Origin: JAYSYM01 sp964543475
Lineage (GTDB): Bacteria; Bdellovibrionota; Bdellovibrionia; Bdellovibrionales; JAMPXM01
NCBI GenBank assembly: GCA_964543475.1
Contig: CAZIYJ010000009.1
Coordinates: 1-64,000, forward strand
Length of the DNA stretch: 64,000 nt
Direction: 5' to 3'
Shown here: positions 42,442 to 51,134 of the stretch, one piece after another
Layout of the letters: every line of letters begins with the position of its first letter
Numbering within the stretch: position 1 is the first letter of the stretch
Translations under genes and position numbers: made by a program
The notes under the pieces: generated by a model
Database searches by the model: none
Told to the model about the DNA's origin: nothing
Seen by the model: the letters and a program-made list of their open reading frames with translations, nothing else

Positions 42442-43200
42442 ATGAAACTCAGAAGTAAGCAGCGAGCACTGTTCATTTCAGTGATCGCGTTAGTCCTGGT
42501 TTTAATGTTTCAAAACATGTCATACGTTGAGTTCGTAGCACTCAACATTTCTCCTATTGATGAAGACGCAAGACAGGAGCAGGCACAGGAACTATTGGGT
42601 CAGTACTATCCATTTAGCCTTGCTCGCCAGACTGAATATCACCCCTATCTCAACTACTTCTTAATGAAAGAAGTCGAGCGAGGCCTTGGGAGGAAGCATA
42701 AGAGCTACGTGTCAGCTCTTACTGAAGCGATCATTCGCGAGAGTAGTACTTATGGGTTCGATCCTGTTTTTGTTCTTTCGATTATAAAAACCGAGAGTAC
42801 ATTTAACCCAAATGCACGTGGGACTTCTGGCGAAATTGGCCTCATGCAAATTCGACCTGAAACTGCGAAATGGGTAGCCGATAAATTTGGTGTCGAGTGG
42901 AAGGGCGAAGGTGCTCTATACGACCCCGTTTACAATGTAAGAATTGGTGTGCGGTATTTCTCAATGCTTCGATCTAAGTTTGGCAAAACTGCCTTCTACT
43001 ATATTCCGGCTTACAACATGGGTCCTCAGAACGTTCGAAACATTGCTAGAAATCTTGCGAGCGAGACAGCTAGCAACACGACTGAAGTAAAGCAGCTGGA
43101 GTTCGTTTACAGCAAAAAAGTAATGAGCCACTACAAGTCGACCTATCGCCGACTTGCTCGCCAGAAGCTAGAGTTTGAACAAAAATACGCTGGTAATTAG
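42442..43200 (+). CDS. Lytic transglycosylase (SLT domain), second paralog
   Basis: A 252-residue lytic transglycosylase anchored by an N-terminal hydrophobic segment (residues 8-24, not clearly cleaved). The catalytic Glu is E118 in IIKTESTFNPNARG; GEIGLMQIRPETAKW and PAYNMGPQN follow. It resembles the 39859 gene closely (GFDPxFxxSII...GEIGLMQIRPET shared), so it is probably a duplication. It is on the same strand 1.9 kb away. Tail interlocked with the RND gene by 4 nt (TTAG). Confidence 0.92.
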   Translation: MKLRSKQRALFISVIALVLVLMFQNMSYVEFVALNISPIDEDARQEQAQELLGQYYPFSLARQTEYHPYLNYFLMKEVERGLGRKHKSYVSALTEAIIRESSTYGFDPVFVLSIIKTESTFNPNARGTSGEIGLMQIRPETAKWVADKFGVEWKGEGALYDPVYNVRIGVRYFSMLRSKFGKTAFYYIPAYNMGPQNVRNIARNLASETASNTTEVKQLEFVYSKKVMSHYKSTYRRLARQKLEFEQKYAGN

Positions 43201-46200
43201 CGTCGCATTCCAATGACGTTTGCAGTTTGGGAGTTCGTACTGAACTCCCTTTTCTTTTTCGACTCAAATACAGTCATCAAATAATAAAGACTTGGAACTA
43301 CAAACAGTGTGAACACAGTTGATACTATTGTTCCACCGATAATCGTAAGGCCCATCGGCGTTCGCGTCTCTTGTCCCATGCTATCGCCAATGACAAGTGG
43401 CATTGCCGCCGCAACCGTTGCCACAGAGGTCATTAAGATCGGACGTAACCGCACAGGGCATGCTTCAAGTAGAGCCTTGAGAGGATCACTCTGCCCTTCT
43501 TTACGAACATGATTAGTAAACTCGACAAGTAAGATCGAATTCTTTTTCGCAATTCCCATTAAGACAATCAGCCCAATGAAGCTGAAAAGATTAAGTGACT
43601 CTCCAGTTAACCAAAGAATCAGGAGAGCTCCGGTCAAGCTAAAGGGTAAAGCCGCCAAAATCGAAACCGGATGAACGAACGAATTAAATTGAACAGCTAA
43701 AATCATGTAGGCAACAAGAACTCCCATTAGAAGTGCGGTGCCTAAACTTTTAAAGCTATCTGATAGACCGGCCGACGCACCTTCGAGCTCGAAAGTGTAA
43801 CCCTCAGGTAACAAGGAGTCTGCGATCTCTCTCGCTTTTGCTAAAACTTCGCCCTGACCATTCCCTGGAACAAGATTTCCGTAAACACCGATCGAGCGTT
43901 GGCGATTGAGTCGCGTGATTCCTTGGTATGTCTCTTGTTCATTGTAAGTAACTAATTCTGATAGAGGTACACGATAACCAAATGAGTTACGCACTTCGAT
44001 TCGCTGAATGTCCTCAGGCGATTTAATTTCAGAATCCCGAAGCTTCACTCGTATGTCATAGCGTCTACCATCAGAAGTGATCTGACTCTGTCGAGTTCCT
44101 GCAACCGTAGCAGCAAGTGTCTGTCCTACCGAATCAATACTTACACCTCGCTCGGCCATTGCCAAACGATTTGGCTTAATTAAAAGCTCAGGGAGACCGA
44201 GTTTAAAATCGGAATCAAGCTCCATTGCAAGCTTCTGATCAGTTAATTGCTTCATGATTTCGGCAGAAGTCTTTTGCAACACATCTAAACTCGGACCGCG
44301 AACATTAAACGAAACTGGATCTTGTCGGCCAGATGTCAGTCCTCGAGAAGAGTTGTCGCGCATCATCACTCGAACACCTTTTACTGGCGCTAGGGATTTA
44401 CGAATTTCGTTCATAATATCATCGTGACTTTTCTCACGAGTCTCTCGAGCGGTTAAATAAATTGGCATACTAATCGAATTAACTCCCGCAGCTCCCCAGC
44501 CCGCGCCAACAGAAATAAAGAAGCGCTCAACAAGGGGGTGCCGCTTTACAATATTCTCAAGCTCAAGCGCCTTTTTATACGTCGCTTCGATTGAAGTACC
44601 TGTCGGAGTCTGCGCAGTTACCATGACAATATTTTGATCTTGTCTTGGTACAAATTCTTGCTTCACACCTTTTACGGTTATGAGTGAAACAGCAAAAATT
44701 AAAAGTGAAGCAACTAAAACAGTCTTCGAATAGCGAAGAGTCACTCGCAAGATCGACTGATAGCCATGCGCAATCTTGTGGAACAAATCCTCAAGGAACT
44801 GCTCGAAGCGCGAAATTTTTGGACTCGATGACAAAAAAAGTGCAGATCGCATCGGAGTGATCGTAACAGCTTCAACCAGTGACAACATCACGGCCGCAGA
44901 CATCGTGACACCAAACTGGAAGAAGAACTTTCCTGTAATCCCGCTCATAAAAACAACTGGCAAGAAAACTGCGACAACTGCAAGAGTTGCCGCCGTGGCA
45001 GCAGGAAGGATCTCCATCGCTCCATCATAGGCTGCTTGGGTTGGAGATTTTCCCATTCGATGATGCCGGACTATATTCTCTAAAAGCATGATCGCGTCAT
45101 CAACAACGATCGAAACCGCGAGAGTGAGGGCTAGTAGAGTAAAAAGATTAAGCGTGAATCCCGCAAAATAGATAATAATAAAGGTTCCAACAATCGAAGT
45201 TGGAATCGAAAAAAGAATGTTAACGGCCGCCTGCAAGCTACCTAGAAACAGAAAGCAAATTAGAATTGTAACAATCGCTGCAATAATCAACTTTTGCACA
45301 GTTGTATCAACAACGGCTTTAGTAGATTCAGTGAAGTCGATGTTAACTTTGAGATCATAACCTTCAGGTAAATTCGGACGAATTTTTTCTACTTGTGCGC
45401 GAACAGCCTCAGCCAAAACTACTTCGTTTCCTCCACGCTGTTTTCTCACGCCAAAAGCAATCGCCGTTTTGCCATCGGTGCGAGCCATCCGGCGGACATC
45501 ACTCAAAGAATCCTCAACGGCCGCGACATCCTTGAGTTGATAAACTCGTTCCTGAATAATCTGACCGCCTCGACGAAGAATGCGAATATTCCCCACTTCG
45601 GCCGCTGTCGTCGCCTCACCTAGGTAGCGAACTCGGAATTCTTTCTCACCGTTTGAAAACTGTCCAGCTGCAGACTCCAAGTGCTGTGCTTGAATCGCAT
45701 CTAACACATCAGTAACCGTGAGTTCCGCCGCTCTTAGTTTGTCTAAGTCAGGCCAAATGCGAAGGTTTCTAGTGCTGAAGCCGCCGATATCGACTTCGCC
45801 GATTCCTGGAATAAATCGAAATTCATCGAGTAAGTAATTTTCGGCCCACTGAAGAGTTTCTTTTAAAGGTTTGTCTGTCGTAACTGAAATGAACATGATC
45901 GGCGACTCTTCGGGATTTCGCTTTCGAACTCTCGGAGGATCTACGTTTTCAGGCATGCGTACTTGCGAAAGCGCCGTCTGAACTTCTTGAAGGGCAATAT
46001 CAACATTGCGATTAATATCAAAATTTAAAGTTACCGAGCCACTCCCCTGGCGAACTGAGGAACGCATCTCCTCAACTCCTTCGATCGAAAGTAGAGCTTG
46101 CTCGATAGGATCAATAAGTTCTGCCTCGACGACCTCAGGCGAAGCCCCTTCAAAATTAACCGAGATACTTAATACAGGAAAGTCGACATCGGGCAGCTGA

Positions 46201-46307
46201 CTCACGCCAAGACGAGTAAACGAGATCGCACCGAAAATAATGAGCGCAGACATCAAAATCCATGCAAATACTGGTCGTCTGATCGAAGTGCTAATTAAGT
46301 TCATCAA
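43197..46307 (-). CDS. RND multidrug efflux permease (HAE1/AcrB-like)
   Basis: A 1036-residue inner-membrane proton-driven exporter, close to the usual AcrB/MdtB length, with 12 membrane helices and two large periplasmic loops. The proton-relay pair is in helix 4 (SIVVDDAIML) and Lys in helix 10 (GIAKKNSILLVEF). The opening is the usual HAE1 start (TSIRRPVFAWILMSALIIFGAISF). Likely exports hydrophobic drugs or toxic metabolites. The ATG overlaps the stop of the upstream TolC-type gene in an ATGA junction. No adaptor (MFP) gene is adjacent, which is unusual. Confidence 0.95.
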   Translation of the reverse strand: MMNLISTSIRRPVFAWILMSALIIFGAISFTRLGVSQLPDVDFPVLSISVNFEGASPEVVEAELIDPIEQALLSIEGVEEMRSSVRQGSGSVTLNFDINRNVDIALQEVQTALSQVRMPENVDPPRVRKRNPEESPIMFISVTTDKPLKETLQWAENYLLDEFRFIPGIGEVDIGGFSTRNLRIWPDLDKLRAAELTVTDVLDAIQAQHLESAAGQFSNGEKEFRVRYLGEATTAAEVGNIRILRRGGQIIQERVYQLKDVAAVEDSLSDVRRMARTDGKTAIAFGVRKQRGGNEVVLAEAVRAQVEKIRPNLPEGYDLKVNIDFTESTKAVVDTTVQKLIIAAIVTILICFLFLGSLQAAVNILFSIPTSIVGTFIIIYFAGFTLNLFTLLALTLAVSIVVDDAIMLLENIVRHHRMGKSPTQAAYDGAMEILPAATAATLAVVAVFLPVVFMSGITGKFFFQFGVTMSAAVMLSLVEAVTITPMRSALFLSSSPKISRFEQFLEDLFHKIAHGYQSILRVTLRYSKTVLVASLLIFAVSLITVKGVKQEFVPRQDQNIVMVTAQTPTGTSIEATYKKALELENIVKRHPLVERFFISVGAGWGAAGVNSISMPIYLTARETREKSHDDIMNEIRKSLAPVKGVRVMMRDNSSRGLTSGRQDPVSFNVRGPSLDVLQKTSAEIMKQLTDQKLAMELDSDFKLGLPELLIKPNRLAMAERGVSIDSVGQTLAATVAGTRQSQITSDGRRYDIRVKLRDSEIKSPEDIQRIEVRNSFGYRVPLSELVTYNEQETYQGITRLNRQRSIGVYGNLVPGNGQGEVLAKAREIADSLLPEGYTFELEGASAGLSDSFKSLGTALLMGVLVAYMILAVQFNSFVHPVSILAALPFSLTGALLILWLTGESLNLFSFIGLIVLMGIAKKNSILLVEFTNHVRKEGQSDPLKALLEACPVRLRPILMTSVATVAAAMPLVIGDSMGQETRTPMGLTIIGGTIVSTVFTLFVVPSLYYLMTVFESKKKREFSTNSQTANVIGMRR

Positions 46308-47731
46308 ATACCACTTTCTTCAAAAGAGAAGGCTCTCGCAGACGCCTCAGCTTTGCGTAAATCAGCTAGAGTTCGGTAAAGCCGCAATTCGCTTTCCGAT
46401 GCATCGACCTCGAAAGTGGTAATTTGTAAAGCGGTCGTTCGACCTTGCTCGTACCTTCGACGCTCAGCTGTCACTTTGCGATTTTGCAAAGCCGAAAGCT
46501 CGCGTGCCTCGCGAGCTTGCTGTTTTAAATTTTCGATATTTCGACGAAGGTCGCTCCAGCCAGTCATTGATTCTCTGCTAAGAGCTGTAGCACGGTAAGC
46601 TTCCGCTTCTGCGGTCAACTTCGCAGACTTACGACGCTGATTTTTTAGTCCCTGATCTAATTCAACAGAGAGCAAGACACCGACTTTTCCCGCATCGTAG
46701 TTGGCACTTTTCGCCCGGTCCCATGAGCCAGAAACACTTTGATCAACACCGTTTGCAGCGTAACTCACGAAGGCATCGAGTTGCGGTTTTAACGAATCCG
46801 ATATTTGCTCGGCTTCTGACTTTACTTGAGTCGCACGATACTTACTTGATAGTGCATCGAGACGCACTGGCTCGCCGCTCCCTCCCGATGTAGCAAGTAA
46901 CATTGAAATGTTCCGCTCTTGCTCCAGCACTTTGCTATCGACCTTCCACATCTCTGGTTGAGCACTGGGAACGAATGCGCGAAGTGAGTTCATCGCGGCT
47001 TCAACTCGATTTTTGGCAGCTGTTAGATCAAGTTGTCGTTGTCCGAGTAATCCCTGTACTTGCAAGAGATCAGTTTGCTCAGCGGCGAATTTTCCGATCC
47101 GACGACGAACCCACTTCTCGAGGGCCGAACTTCGCTCGATCGTCTGATTTCTAACTTCGATTTCTTTTACCGCTAAGGCAAGATCCCAGAACGCATTTTC
47201 AACACTTATAAGATGCCGCTGTCGCACAAGAAGAGTTGAATACTGACGGCTCTTTAATTCTGATTTCTCAGCCTGGCGACGCAACCGAGTGTTGCGACCA
47301 AAGCTATCACGCCAAAGTGCTTGCGAAATGCTGACTTCCCACGAAGCAATATCTCTCGCTCCGACAAAACTATCGGATCTAAGTAGATCATGCCGCACAT
47401 TCAACGAGAATCTTGTGCCCGTCGAAAATGGCTTTGTTAGCGAGACATCAACTAAACCTGAATTATTGCGATTAGTAACATTGGTGCTTAAGGTTTCACG
47501 ATGATCGTTATACATCGACAGCTCGCTCGTGAGCGTCGGTGAAAGCACTAGATCACGAGCGTTAATTTCGGACTGAACTGCTTCAAGTAATTTTTCTGAG
47601 GCTTTAATAATTTCAGAGTCGCGTTTGGCTAAGTCGATAACTTGATCGACGCCCACTATATTTGAATTCGTTGCGCCCAAAGCGCCCTGCACAAAAATTA
47701 GTGAGCCAGTAAACAAGATCAAAAACTTCAA
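46304..47731 (-). CDS. TolC-family outer-membrane efflux protein
   Basis: A 475-residue protein with a signal peptide (MKFLILFTGSLIFVQGALG) and the OEP helical/beta repeat structure: two long coiled-coil repeats, with QSEINARDLVLSPTL and AYRATALSRESMTGWSDLRRNI in equivalent positions. TolC-type proteins form trimeric channels through the outer membrane and periplasm. It is translated just ahead of the RND permease (ATGA), so the two should be produced together. A membrane fusion protein would normally be part of this unit but is not visible here. Confidence 0.88.
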   Translation of the reverse strand: MKFLILFTGSLIFVQGALGATNSNIVGVDQVIDLAKRDSEIIKASEKLLEAVQSEINARDLVLSPTLTSELSMYNDHRETLSTNVTNRNNSGLVDVSLTKPFSTGTRFSLNVRHDLLRSDSFVGARDIASWEVSISQALWRDSFGRNTRLRRQAEKSELKSRQYSTLLVRQRHLISVENAFWDLALAVKEIEVRNQTIERSSALEKWVRRRIGKFAAEQTDLLQVQGLLGQRQLDLTAAKNRVEAAMNSLRAFVPSAQPEMWKVDSKVLEQERNISMLLATSGGSGEPVRLDALSSKYRATQVKSEAEQISDSLKPQLDAFVSYAANGVDQSVSGSWDRAKSANYDAGKVGVLLSVELDQGLKNQRRKSAKLTAEAEAYRATALSRESMTGWSDLRRNIENLKQQAREARELSALQNRKVTAERRRYEQGRTTALQITTFEVDASESELRLYRTLADLRKAEASARAFSFEESGI

Positions 47732-47749
47732 AATATTAACTCCACATCA

Positions 47750-48145
47750 TTAAAGCAAAAGCGCAATCCAGAGCACGAGGAGAACAATCCAACTGACAGC
47801 GTACACTCTCATCCGAGTGAGTACTGCGTTGCTGTTAAGATGAACAAAGGCGTGAATAGCTCTCATAGCAACATAAGCCCAAGCGAGCGCGACGACCGTA
47901 ACGCCTGTCTTACCCAAGATCATCGCTGCAAGACACGCGACGTAGAACAACACTGGAGCCTCAAACAGATTTGTAAAATGCCGAGCCGGCACCACCACAT
48001 AGTCTGGGGCAGCACCTTGATAAGTCTTAAAAAAATTCAGTGGAACATCTTTCGATTTAACAGCGCGCACTCGAGAGCGAAACATCGCTCCGGCAACAAC
48101 GACCGTCAGCACAACCATGGCGAACATCGGATAAATAAGACTCAT
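47750..48145 (-). CDS. MAPEG-family membrane protein
   Basis: A 131-residue protein with four membrane helices and the MAPEG (eicosanoid and glutathione) pattern: MSLIYPMFAMVVLT opening, NLFEAPVLFYVACLAA in helix 2, and HSNAVLTRMR-like segment between helices 3 and 4 (HLNSNAVLTRMRVY). Bacterial MAPEG members are glutathione-linked or of unknown function. ATG at 48145 fits the family's start; a TTG at 48166 is possible. It lies 18 nt upstream of the TolC-type gene and may be cotranscribed. Confidence 0.88.
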   Translation of the reverse strand: MSLIYPMFAMVVLTVVVAGAMFRSRVRAVKSKDVPLNFFKTYQGAAPDYVVVPARHFTNLFEAPVLFYVACLAAMILGKTGVTVVALAWAYVAMRAIHAFVHLNSNAVLTRMRVYAVSWIVLLVLWIALLL

Positions 48146-48169
48146 ATGCGTCTTATGATCTACCAAATA

Positions 48170-48202
48170 AAAAAGCCGCTCAAGTTTAATGAGCGGCTTT
48201 TT
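48170..48202 (-). terminator. Intrinsic terminator of the C25 protease gene
   Basis: A perfect 13-bp stem, AAAAAGCCGCTCA (48170-48182) with TGAGCGGCTTTTT (48190-48202), and a 7-nt loop. On the minus strand it starts 30 nt past the protease stop and ends in a T tract, a classical Rho-independent terminator separating it from the MAPEG gene. Confidence 0.9.
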
Positions 48203-48231
48203 GGGGATTGATCAATAAAACCAAAACTAAA

Positions 48232-49779
48232 TTAAAACTTAACTTTCAATCCGGGGTCACCTTGGAGGTGGTACCACTCAAAGTTATCTATCACTTCTTC
48301 TGAGTTCGCCCAGTTCGCTGTGAGATACATCTGGCCAGCCAAAATCGCTTCACCAATTGTGTTAAATCGCTTTGCCATATGTTCAATCGCGATACCGCGC
48401 GCCATCACTGCAGGTGGATGCCATGAAATATTCACCGTTCCGCCGAAATAGGCAGTGGCACCAGCAGCATCTCCATTCACTTTCATTGAAGCAGCGCCGA
48501 GATATGATTCTTTCAAGACACCGTTCATGCAAGCTACGTCGATGATAACTGGCTTAACTGAATTTGCGTTTTTTACTTTCGCGAAGTCAGTCATATTGTA
48601 AGTCACATTAAAATTCGGCCAGCTAACACCACTGCCGTGACCCAAATATGTCATCCAGAATGCACCAGTTTCGAACTGCTGGTTTAAAACCGTTGGATTA
48701 GATTTCTTGTCATTCTGATAAAGGAAAAGTTCAGTAGCACCCATTCCTTTAACAAATTGCTCGTTTGCTGCAGCTACATATTCTTTATCAGAAGGATTAC
48801 TTCCTTCATTACTTGCAACGCCCACAATCGCGCCAAACTGACCGCTTTGAGTACGCTGTTCGTAATCCATAGACTTCGCAAGCTGAGCTTTTACTTGGTC
48901 AGCTGACGAAGCAACGATACGGCCATAGAACATATCTGGAATGTGGTCGCCAGCACCGTCCATCGTGAAGTTCGGAAGGTCGGTTGGAGTTTGCGAATCG
49001 CCGCTTGTGTCTACCATAGACATAGGCACGGCAGAAGAATCACCAACGATGATAACGAAATCAACGCCGCGTCCGTAATGTGTTTTTACGATCGACTGGA
49101 TTGTGCTGAGTGTACTAGCCGGAGAAAGAATTTTCTCAACAGAAACGTTGAAGCCACGCGAAGATTTGAATGCAACGAATTCATCTACGCCTGCAGCTAA
49201 AGTCTCTGGAACAATGATGAGATAGTCTTTGTAATCACCACGCTCAAATGAGTAATCAACAGCAGTCACTGCGATTTCAACATCTGATTTCAAAGTAACT
49301 GAATTTGAACTTGCATCGTATGCCGCCAAGTTTACATCGAGGCGAGTAATCGGAGTGCCGCGGAAAGCACCGATGTACGTGAGATTGTAGGGCTTTTGCT
49401 CAGCTGCATATTGTGACTGGTCAAACGTGAAACCTTTTCGAGTGGTCACACATCGGCAGTCTTGTGGCTGTACCGGGTAAGGTCGTGTATCAGCTAGCTC
49501 CTCTGTTTTGCGAACATTGATCGAAACCTCGATCTCGTTCGGAGTTCCCTGTAAAAGGAAGCTCTTTACCGGAAGCTCAGGCGCGCCAACTACTTTAGTA
49601 GTCTCGATTCCCTTTACTGAAACTTTTGAGAACGTTCCGAATTTTGTTGTCGCTTCAGAAACTTGAACTTTGCTCGAAGCGAATGAAACTGTTTTAACGT
49701 TAAGTTGCGCAGCCTGAGTTGTAACCGAAAGAAATAACCCAAGAAACAAGGCAACGACATTCATCCATGTAGTCGTCAT
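48232..49779 (-). CDS. Secreted C25 (gingipain-like) cysteine protease
   Basis: A 515-residue secreted protease with a signal peptide (MTTTWMNVVALFLGLFLSVTTQAA). An N-terminal pro-domain (about 25-180) is followed by the C25 catalytic domain (about 185-510), beginning YLIIVPETLAAGVDEFVAFKSSRG. The dyad is His381 in TYLGHGSG and Cys417 in DVACMNG, as in gingipains. It lacks the adhesin and long C-terminal secretion domains of Porphyromonas gingipains. Arg/Lys specificity cannot be read from sequence. ATG at 49779 has GGGGGG upstream. Likely degrades extracellular protein. Confidence 0.87.
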   Translation of the reverse strand: MTTTWMNVVALFLGLFLSVTTQAAQLNVKTVSFASSKVQVSEATTKFGTFSKVSVKGIETTKVVGAPELPVKSFLLQGTPNEIEVSINVRKTEELADTRPYPVQPQDCRCVTTRKGFTFDQSQYAAEQKPYNLTYIGAFRGTPITRLDVNLAAYDASSNSVTLKSDVEIAVTAVDYSFERGDYKDYLIIVPETLAAGVDEFVAFKSSRGFNVSVEKILSPASTLSTIQSIVKTHYGRGVDFVIIVGDSSAVPMSMVDTSGDSQTPTDLPNFTMDGAGDHIPDMFYGRIVASSADQVKAQLAKSMDYEQRTQSGQFGAIVGVASNEGSNPSDKEYVAAANEQFVKGMGATELFLYQNDKKSNPTVLNQQFETGAFWMTYLGHGSGVSWPNFNVTYNMTDFAKVKNANSVKPVIIDVACMNGVLKESYLGAASMKVNGDAAGATAYFGGTVNISWHPPAVMARGIAIEHMAKRFNTIGEAILAGQMYLTANWANSEEVIDNFEWYHLQGDPGLKVKF

Positions 49780-49900
49780 AAGATCCCCCCAAGGCTTAAG
49801 TAAAATACCCGAGGAGTGCAAAAGCCACTTCGCATTTATGTCGAAGACAAACTATACTTAAGCTCTGTAATATTTCAGTTTCGAAATACGTGAGGTGAAG

Positions 49901-49966
49901 ATGCGCGCCTCGCTAGGACTTTCGTCACACTCTTTACCTAGAGAAGTTCTTATGGGAACTATTTGA
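49901..49966 (+). CDS. Possible micropeptide, 21 residues
   Basis: A 21-codon frame beginning ATGCGCGCC, preceded by GAGGTGAAG as a ribosome-binding site, and ending TGA at 49964-49966. The product would be MRASLGLSSHSLPREVLMGTI without membrane or export signals. The intrinsic terminator follows 18 nt later. Support is contextual only. Confidence 0.35.
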   Translation: MRASLGLSSHSLPREVLMGTI

Positions 49967-49984
49967 AAAAGTTCGTGAGGGACA

Positions 49985-50022
49985 TTCGCAAACGCTTTCA
50001 ACAGCGTTTGCGAAATGTTTTT
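49985..50022 (+). terminator. Intrinsic terminator with no annotated gene before it
   Basis: A perfect 12-bp stem, TTCGCAAACGCT (49985-49996) and AGCGTTTGCGAA (50003-50014), loop TTCAAC, with ATGTTTTT following. The T tract is on the plus strand only, so it terminates plus-strand transcription, where no larger gene exists upstream. Confidence 0.8.
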
Positions 50023-50049
50023 CCTAGACGTTAGGCTTACAAAACGATG

Positions 50050-50559
50050 CTAAGTCGTCTGAAAAGGGAGCTCACCGAGATAATCTTTTTTGCCGATTTC
50101 GACTCCGTTATGTCGAAGAATTGCATAAGCAGTCGTCACATGAAAATAAAAATTTGGAATCGCATGGTGTAGAACGTAATCGCTCCCCGTCAACCACTTC
50201 GTCTCCCAGCGAGGCTGAGTTATTTTTCGGCTCGCCCCTTCTGCAAAGTCTTTTTCTGAAAACGATTTCAAATAAGCGATAACTTCTTGAATTCTTTTTT
50301 TCACATCGCCGAGTGTTTGTTCTTTGTCATCGTGTACTGGAGCGTCTTTCCCGCTTAAGCGAGAAGCGCAAAGCTTTGCAGTATCGCACGCGATTTGAAT
50401 CTGTTTAATCAGATGAAACTGATCTGGTGCTAGCCGCGAAGTAAGAAGAACTCCAGCATCGAATTTCTTGGAGTCTGCATGTGCTGCCGCTTTATCGAGA
50501 ATGGTGAGAAGGTTACCTAAGGTTTTTGTAAATTGAGGGACAGTTTGTTGATATAGCAT
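50050..50559 (-). CDS. DUF1993 family protein
   Basis: A 169-residue protein matching the DUF1993 family (a DinB-like four-helix bundle): MLYQQTVPQFTKTLGNLLTILDKAAAHA at the start, LTSRLAPDQFHLIKQIQIACDTAK in the middle and NFYFHVTTAYAILRHNGVEIGKKDYLG near the end, all at the usual positions. The family has no established biochemical role. It is 24 nt downstream of the zinc-cluster protein gene on the same strand, so possibly cotranscribed. Confidence 0.9.
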   Translation of the reverse strand: MLYQQTVPQFTKTLGNLLTILDKAAAHADSKKFDAGVLLTSRLAPDQFHLIKQIQIACDTAKLCASRLSGKDAPVHDDKEQTLGDVKKRIQEVIAYLKSFSEKDFAEGASRKITQPRWETKWLTGSDYVLHHAIPNFYFHVTTAYAILRHNGVEIGKKDYLGELPFQTT

Positions 50560-50583
50560 TTGCTCTCCGTTTTTTAGATTTAA

Positions 50584-51078
50584 CTATCGATTGTGTCGAA
50601 CGGCATCTACGTGTGCCGCTGTGCCTGAGCCAGTCCATGTCATCAGCTTATAGGAGCCTTCGCGCCGCTTTTCACCTTTAACAGCGATGTCGACTACAGC
50701 ATTAAAGCCAGACTTCGCTGCCAGAAACGCAAGTTTGAGCACAATATCAGATTCATCTTCGCCGGCAACATTGAACTTTTTCTCGGAGCGACGAATGAGT
50801 CGCGTTTCTTTACCCTCTTTTTCGAAAAAGACAAAAACTTGCTTTGCGCGCTCCATGATCTGATCGTAATCGTTGAGTGTCGGAGCAATGTCTTTTTCGA
50901 AACATGAGTTACAAAAAACTCCGCCGCCCATTAGCAATTTGGGAACAGCTTCGTCCAAATACGTCAGCCGCTCGTCACCCACCACTTGTACACATTTCTT
51001 ACATTGGGGCGTTGAGCAAACCTTGCACTGGAGGGACGCTTTTGGTTCTAGGCATGTTGAACACTGAGTTTTTGACAT
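50584..51078 (-). CDS. Cys-cluster protein with YbjQ-like C-terminus
   Basis: A 164-residue protein. Residues 1-60 hold eight cysteines arranged C-x2-C, C-x2-C, C-x2-C and C-x2-C (CSTCLEP, CKVCSTPQCKKC, FCNSC), a two-zinc treble-clef or B-box-like finger. The last ~60 residues (LAFLAAKSGFNAVVDIAVKGEKRREGSYKLMTWTGSGTAAHVD) resemble YbjQ/UPF0145 family sequences, where xxGANAVV and GTAV motifs occur. The zinc finger is not an identified family. Role unknown; perhaps a metal-linked adaptor. Confidence 0.7.
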   Translation of the reverse strand: MSKTQCSTCLEPKASLQCKVCSTPQCKKCVQVVGDERLTYLDEAVPKLLMGGGVFCNSCFEKDIAPTLNDYDQIMERAKQVFVFFEKEGKETRLIRRSEKKFNVAGEDESDIVLKLAFLAAKSGFNAVVDIAVKGEKRREGSYKLMTWTGSGTAAHVDAVRHNR

Positions 51079-51134
51079 TCACCAATGTTGATAGTTGCTG
51101 ACTTCGATAATCTCAAGTCTTTATCATAGACGGC

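Larger units (their letters stand above)
49853..50022 (+). ncRNA. Candidate small RNA or leader with own terminator
   Basis: In the gap between two minus-strand genes, the plus strand shows a -10-like TATACT (49853-49858), a short open frame with its own ribosome-binding site (49901-49966) and a clear terminator (49985-50022). A transcript of about 160 nt is thus plausible. There is no convincing -35 element. It could be a small RNA, a micropeptide message or both. Confidence 0.45.
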
